Source of the DNA: Liolophura sinensis | Lineage: Eukaryota; Mollusca; Polyplacophora; Chitonida; Chitonidae | DNA length: 64,000 nucleotides | Direction: 5' to 3' | Assembly: GCF_032854445.1 (NCBI RefSeq) | Contig: NC_088301.1 | Location: 40,845,187-40,909,186, forward strand | Shown here: positions 58,920-64,000 of the stretch, piece by piece | Layout: each line of letters opens with the position of its first letter | How positions within the stretch are numbered: position 1 is the stretch's first letter | Notes under the pieces: model-generated | What the model saw: only the letters and a program-made list of their open reading frames with translations | What the model was told of the DNA's origin: nothing | Database searches by the model: none | Program-made: the position numbers and the translations under genes

Positions 58920-61519
58920 ATTTTATCTTTTCCTGAGCCCAACATGGAAGTGTGACATCAAACCATTTTGTGGTTATCAAAACCACATGAGCTGGGCGAG
59001 ACCAGAAGAGTGTTTGAAACCTGAAAATCCCATTTGTTGAAAAGTGTTAGTTGATTTTAAGTTATTTGCCATTTGACAACTTTGAAAATGTGAAAAGTGT
59101 GAAATGCTTGGCCAATTGAATTTGATATGCCATACATGAAGACCATGTTTATTTCATATCTGAAGCAGAAGCGTATGGAACAAATCTTAGAGCCCAACGT
59201 TCCCTTTTTTTTGTTTTGTCTGAAAGGAATATTTCTATTGGAGTAATGTATTTTTTTTTTTGGTTTTTTTTTTGATGTGTATGTTTGAGGTGTGTGTGTG
59301 TGAACGGTCTTGGAAGTAGTATGTGAAATATGTTTACCATTGTATTAGATGTCTGTTCTTGCTTTTCCAGCATCTCCAGAAATTCCCTTTCCCTCTTGTG
59401 CCTACACCATCCATACCTGGATTGGAACGGGATGAAGGCTGGAGAGGTAAACAACCTTACAGACATGGTCATGGTTCAAGCCTTGAAGCTTTCGCTGCAA
59501 CATATGGTTGCTACTTAACTCTGCCCATTCCGTCTTCAGTGAGAAATGGTCAGAATGCCCTCTACCTAAATGCCCTCTATATATAATGTATGTTCAAGCT
59601 AGCAGCATAGCCATAGATGTGTGCCTGCGATCATATTGTATCACATATGGCCTATAAATGTTGCTTCTGAGCAAAATTTAAGTACTTTGTTTCTTTGTCT
59701 TGCCAGACACAAATGAAATGGCACAAATTAACAGCTTTGTTTCAGTTAGTCTTCGTCCTTTATGTGTATGAACAGAAGTAAACAAATACACATTTGTGAA
59801 CTGATTGCATGTAAATATATACTCCCATGTTGGACACCTGGTACAGTATGTGTCTTGGGTAAGTGAGTTAACAGGATTACCCCAACATCCCCAGCTTTTT
59901 ATCGCAACGTAATAGTGGTAGCACAATAGTGAGGGTTTTACGGTTTATGCATAGACTGATAGAGAGGGCGTTCTTGCTAGAGGGCCTTTTGACTTGATCC
60001 CCTCAGTGACCTGCTCCACTTCCAATTCTGCATCATTCTGCTGAACTTGTGCACAGTGGCCGTAGAGAAATGTTGAAAAAAAAAAAAAAAATACTACAAG
60101 CAGTGGATTTCTTCTAGCGCAAATCTGTAATGTAGGATATTTGCCAGTTGACTTTTAGAAGTACATGTAGTTGTATCTCTTAGATTACAATTGGTTAAAA
60201 TAGTATAGGCTTGAACATTACCTATATACACATATGCTTATTGACTTTTTTTTTTTAGTTCAATTTCTTGTTAAAGCCATGCTCATTATTTATGATTTGT
60301 TTATTCTATTTATTATGGTTGCAGTTCTGTCTCTTTCAGATGTGTCTTGGGTCAGTCATCACTTGGTCAACCCATCAGAAGTCCCAAGAGGCCAATGTTA
60401 ATTTTATGGAAAGAGTTCAGCTTACTTGATCATTGACTCGCTTCATAAATATGTCTGGATGAAGTGTAAATTTTATTTACTAGGCACTAAGTGTAAATTT
60501 TATTTATTTACTATCATTAAAAATATGTTTGGGCATAATCAGACTTCCCCCTTCTCACAAAATGACCATACTGTAATGTTTTCATTTTGAATTAGAAAGT
60601 TATTTTTCTTTCTCGATGTTTATTTATTAAAGAAAATCATGCCTTTAGCATTAGCCACAAAGGGGGTATTTTCTGATATGATTTGGTCATATCCAGCAAA
60701 CATATTTTTAAGATCGGCATCAACCAAAAGATCCGTTTTTGACATACTCAGTGTGAGGGTGAAGAAAGATAAAATCATTTTCATCTTCGCAGGGCATCCA
60801 GGCTCAACACAAAAATCAGGGTAAGGGTATTGACGATTCAGACATTGATGCCCAAGTCCACAGGCCTGTCCATTTCGGGATATGTAAATGATTACATCCC
60901 CCCCCCCCCCCTTCGTTGTACATACATGTCTTGCAAACAGCTGAAATACTGCTGAAGGCAAGAGTTACCATTTGTTACATGTGTTTGTGTTACCTGTTAT
61001 GCAAGAAGTGAGAGAGAGAGAGAGAGAGGTTAAATGGTGTCTGCATTCCAAAATTACATGATTGTTGCATAAGCAAGGTAAAAATTTTATAGATAAGTTC
61101 CATTTAATTTAGAAACCTCAGTTTGAGTATTTCATTCCTGATGGCAGTTACGATCTGTTAGAATACTAGACTTAAAAGTATGATAGTTCTGATCAGTGTG
61201 TTGATTTTTTCCAGTGCTCTACAAAGATCACAGTATTTTGATTTGCTGATTCACATCTTTTTGTTCAGAACTGAAAAACCTTATACTACTGATTCTTGTC
61301 GTGATTATTGATCACAAGTTGTCCAGTTAATTATATTAGTGCCAATGGAGAGTGGCATGAAAACTGAATAAAGTATCTTGTATGTTATATTGAAATTGAC
61401 TGTGTTTGAATGCGTTAATACCGGCCGTCCACAGGTCTTTGTGATCTGTATTTGTCAAGAAAACTCCTGTATTTGCTTGGATGATAACATTTGAAATCAG
61501 AATATTGGGTGCTTTCTTT
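58920..61519. other. HEXIM 3' flank, probably partly 3' UTR
   Basis: Non-coding AT-rich sequence with T, A, C and GA runs (59.2, 60.07, 60.9 and 61.01 kb). Candidate poly(A) signals are ATTAAA at 60626 and AATAAA at 61367. Open frames at 59323 and 60620-60961 are not supported by motifs or splice signals. Confidence 0.5.
61367..61372 (+). terminator. Candidate AATAAA poly(A) signal downstream of HEXIM
   Basis: Canonical AATAAA 2.4 kb after the HEXIM stop. An ATTAAA at 60626 is a closer alternative. Confidence 0.3.
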
Positions 61520-61719
61520 NNNNNNNNNNNNNNNNNNNNNNNNNNNNNNNNNNNNNNNNNNNNNNNNNNNNNNNNNNNNNNNNNNNNNNNNNNNNNNNNN
61601 NNNNNNNNNNNNNNNNNNNNNNNNNNNNNNNNNNNNNNNNNNNNNNNNNNNNNNNNNNNNNNNNNNNNNNNNNNNNNNNNNNNNNNNNNNNNNNNNNNNN
61701 NNNNNNNNNNNNNNNNNNN
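61520..61719. other. Assembly gap of 200 N
   Basis: Exactly 200 undetermined bases. Open frames reported across it are artefacts. The true distance is unknown. Confidence 1.
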
Positions 61720-61875
61720 ACCGTTGACTTCAAACAATATCAGAGCGAAGGTATCATGCAAGACTACTTTCACATTACATGTTCAAGATCCCTGCTTCCG
61801 TTGTTCTCAGAGGCATTGTGAAGGGTAAGGATCTTTTGTTATGTGTGGTCTCACATGAGGGTTTGTTGAGACTTG

Positions 61876-62108
61876 CCTTGGTGTTTTATGCCGTACTCAA
61901 GAATATTTCATTTATACGACGACGGCCAGCATTATGGTGGGTGGAAACCGGGCACAGCCTGGTGGGGAAACCCACAACCATCTGTAGGTTGCTGGCAAAC
62001 CTTCCCACTTACGGCTGGAGAGGAAGCCAGACAGCGACCGCATTGGTGAGAGACTCCTGGGTCATTACGCTGTGCTAGTGCGCTAACCAACTGAGCCACT
62101 GAGGTCCC
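61876..62108 (-). mobile_element. tRNA-derived SINE with intact tRNA-like head
   Basis: Best head of the common family. On the minus strand it starts GGGACCTCAGTGGCTCAGTT then GGTTAGCGCACTAGC, a clear A box (TGGCTCAGTTGGTTAGCGC), and continues GACCCAGGAGTCTC and CAATGCGGTCGC. The tail side ends at GTATAAATGAAATATTCTTG and ACGGCATAAAACACC. The AATAAATA tail is missing. Confidence 0.85.
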
Positions 62109-62599
62109 GTCCTTGTGCAGAAAGCATTGCACTGTATCTTAATATGTCGATAGCCATGACCTGTCAGGAACAGCATTATTCACAACTGTACCAGTCGACT
62201 GTATCTGCATATCCCATATAGTGATTCTACTATAGAGTGTAGAAGTACATTTGGCTTGGTAACAATGTTATTGCAGTGCATGAGTGTTGGAAAGCGTGAA
62301 TGGGTACTGGTAGCTCTGAAATTTTGTGGCAATTTTTCCATCACACCTTTCACATTATCAGTTATGGATACCTGAAGTTGTGGATGGTGCTTCACCATAA
62401 TTCTAAAATACTTTGTGTGCCATGGAAACTTAATCATCAACTATCAAATTAAAAGCTACATGATGTTTTGTAAGTTAACCAGTTGTCACTGTTTTGGCAG
62501 TTTTATTGTGTGCATGTCACAAAAATCTGACTGCGCTGGTAGCACTGTTTGAGTAGTCTAACATTCGTTGAAGACTACATGCAAGTCTTCCATCAATAT

Positions 62600-62790
62600 G
62601 GAGTGCGGCGTACTCTGTAGACGTCACATGTAATTGGTTAACAAGTTGCCAAAGGTCGGTGGTTTATACCTGCACTCCACCGATTCCTCACTCATAAAAC
62701 TGAGAGCCACCAAGCAATATGAAAGTGGTACAGTCATTGGTTGACTATTCCAGCTCAAATGGCAAAGCTCCAGGGGCTACCTAGGTGTTT
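62600..62790 (+). mobile_element. Possible eroded SINE head
   Basis: TAATTGGTTAACAAGTTGCC followed by AGGTCGGTGGTTTATACCTG and CACTCCACCGATTCCTCACT looks like a decayed tRNA-like A box / B box head with the 'CTCCACCGATTCCTC' body. No recognisable tail follows. Confidence 0.3.
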
Positions 62791-63200
62791 TATTCCTTTT
62801 TTTTTTTCTTTTTTTGCTGAAAAGTAGTATGGCCATCACCATATTGGCCATACTGCTTCCAACGCCTCTGCCATGTATACTTCAGTACCAAGAAACAACA
62901 GGTGGAAATAATAAAATTATATGAATGAAACAGAGGTAGCACCATGATTCAAAGGATTAATGAAAAAATTCTGATAAGTCCTGAAAAATAAAATCTTCAG
63001 CAATCATTGTGAAATTTTCCTGATGTGATAATATTCCTTTCTTGATGACCAATCTGGCAGACATGATGTCTAGTGAGGCAGTTCTGCTACAATGGCTGTT
63101 AAAGTGTGCCTCATTTTATTAAACTCCATTGTAAACATCAACGTGAATAGGTAATGTAGCTTGTTTGTAATGGTGATCTAGTTTTTGTGGTTGAAATAAG

Positions 63201-63206
<6 letters not shown>

Positions 63207-63242
<36 letters not shown>

Positions 63243-63243
63243 C
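63207..63243. repeat. (TA)n(CA)n compound microsatellite
   Basis: A TA run passing into ACACACACAC. Confidence 0.9.
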
Positions 63244-63324
63244 TTTTTGTGGCACAAATAATACCTGATATAGCAGGCTAGTCACACTACTATTGTCACT
63301 GGATAAAGGTATAAAGATCTTGTC

Positions 63325-63372
63325 CTACGTGGGAAGATCTGCCAGCAACCTGTGGATGGTCATGGGTAATGA
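63325..63372 (+). mobile_element. Short SINE fragment
   Basis: GTGGGAAGATCTGCCAGCAA and CCTGTGGATGGTCATGGGT match the middle of the common SINE; nothing recognisable on either side. Confidence 0.55.
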
Positions 63373-63539
63373 AAAAATGCATGGTATCTTACATGTTAAA
63401 TCCCATTTCTGTTACCTTATCTAAAGTATCTTTGGCTTCGCACTACTCGTGAAAAGTGACTGTGCATGGTTTTGTACACATTTATGTACCTCTCAATGTA
63501 AACAAGACCTCTATCACAAGTTCACAATTTGGTAAACGT

Positions 63540-63670
63540 TGAAGGTGTAGGTACATAAAGATGATGTATACAAGGCACATATTAATGTTCCTGTGCAAAT
63601 TTTTTACTGTACACTTATTGTGTGCATCTGGTACAAATATTTTTTGCTTTTAGAGATTATTGCTGGCTGA
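63540..63670. repeat. Dispersed repeat fragment shared with 18.68-18.83 kb
   Basis: GTACATAAAGATGATGTATA, CATATTAATGTTCCTGTGCA and TTTGCTTTTAG occur in the order and orientation seen at 18.68 kb. Confidence 0.6.
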
Positions 63671-63726
63671 AAAAAAAAAACAACTTTACATCTTATAGGC
63701 ATACATATTTTTAACCGTTAGGAGCT

Positions 63727-63998
63727 GGGTGGGGTCTCAGTGGCCAAGAGGGGTGAGCACACCAGCACTGCACAATGAACCAGGTGCCTCTCACCAATGT
63801 GGTGGCTGTGAGTTCAAGTCCAGCTCATGCTGGCTTCCTTTCTGGCCATAAGTGCAAAGGTTTTGCAACAACCTGCAGATGGTTGTGTGTTTCCCTAGGC
63901 TCTACACGGTTTCTCCCACCATGATGATGGAGGCCGTTGTATAAGTGAAATATTCTTGAGTATGGCATAAAACACCAATCAAGTAAATAAATAAAAGT
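63727..63998 (+). mobile_element. tRNA-derived SINE, near full length
   Basis: Plus orientation. The head is TGGGGTCTCAGTGGCCAAGA (eroded A box). The B box is GAGTTCAAGTCC near 63812. Then come AGCTCATGCTGGCTTCC, CAACCTGCAGATGGTTGTG, TTTCTCCCACCATGATGATG and AGTGAAATATTCTTGAGTAT, and it ends ACCAATCAAGTAAATAAATA. This copy shows both the head and the AATAAATA tail of the family. Confidence 0.9.
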
Positions 63999-64000
63999 TG

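Noticed and set aside
59323-59586. Plus-strand 87-codon frame after HEXIM
   Set aside because: No splice sites or family; most likely 3' UTR or intergenic sequence.
60620-60961. Minus-strand 113-codon frame
   Set aside because: No recognisable motif and it crosses a poly(C) tract; no promoter or splice context.
61336-61828. Open frames spanning the N gap
   Set aside because: They exist only because N is not read as a stop.

Overview
This is a eukaryotic, AT-rich, intron-rich window. The genes have GT..AG introns, AATAAA-type poly(A) signals and TATA or ATGGCGG promoter motifs. Several tRNA-derived SINE copies have a head around 'GAGTTCAAGTCC' and an AATAAATA tail. The SINEs, the abundant 'TACATGTA' words and the gene content suggest a marine lophotrochozoan (mollusc or brachiopod); that assignment is an inference from pattern memory, not a search.

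Layout. 1-0.5 kb may be the 3' end of a plus-strand transcript (AATAAA at 492). 5.5-9.6 kb holds a complete six-exon HMGB-type chromatin gene on the minus strand (two HMG boxes plus an acidic tail; 210 aa in my model). 10.5-14.3 kb has a CpG-richer promoter-like island and a weak candidate for a 32-aa spliced peptide gene (minus). 14.4-29.6 kb is gene-poor, with microsatellites, SINEs, a ~42-bp minisatellite (23.75-24.53 kb) and a perfect palindrome inside a TA tract (20.43 kb). 29.65-31.8 kb holds a 459-aa plus-strand orphan gene with a TATA box, a leader intron, a short upstream ORF and an adaptor-like protein (SH3 and PDZ ligand motifs). 33.8-45.9 kb is repeat-rich; its centre is a ~7.9-kb DNA transposon (34.86-42.75 kb) with ~0.7-kb terminal inverted repeats and a decayed, roughly 1,300-codon ORF ending in a PIN/XPG-like nuclease domain. 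47.3-56.2 kb is a 12-exon IFRD1/2 gene (minus), in which I see an apparent one-base frameshift. 57.8-61.4 kb is a HEXIM gene (plus) with TATA and CCAAT boxes and an intron in the 5' leader. A 200-bp N gap lies at 61520-61719, and the rest is SINE-rich intergenic sequence.

The host genes are ordinary nuclear regulators: HMGB (chromatin architecture), IFRD (transcription/translation co-regulator) and HEXIM (P-TEFb inhibitor). IFRD and HEXIM are divergently oriented about 1.6 kb apart. The most unusual items are the long-TIR transposon with iterated subterminal motifs, the orphan adaptor-like gene, and the divergent HEXIM in which the P-TEFb-contact PYNT motif reads PNNS.
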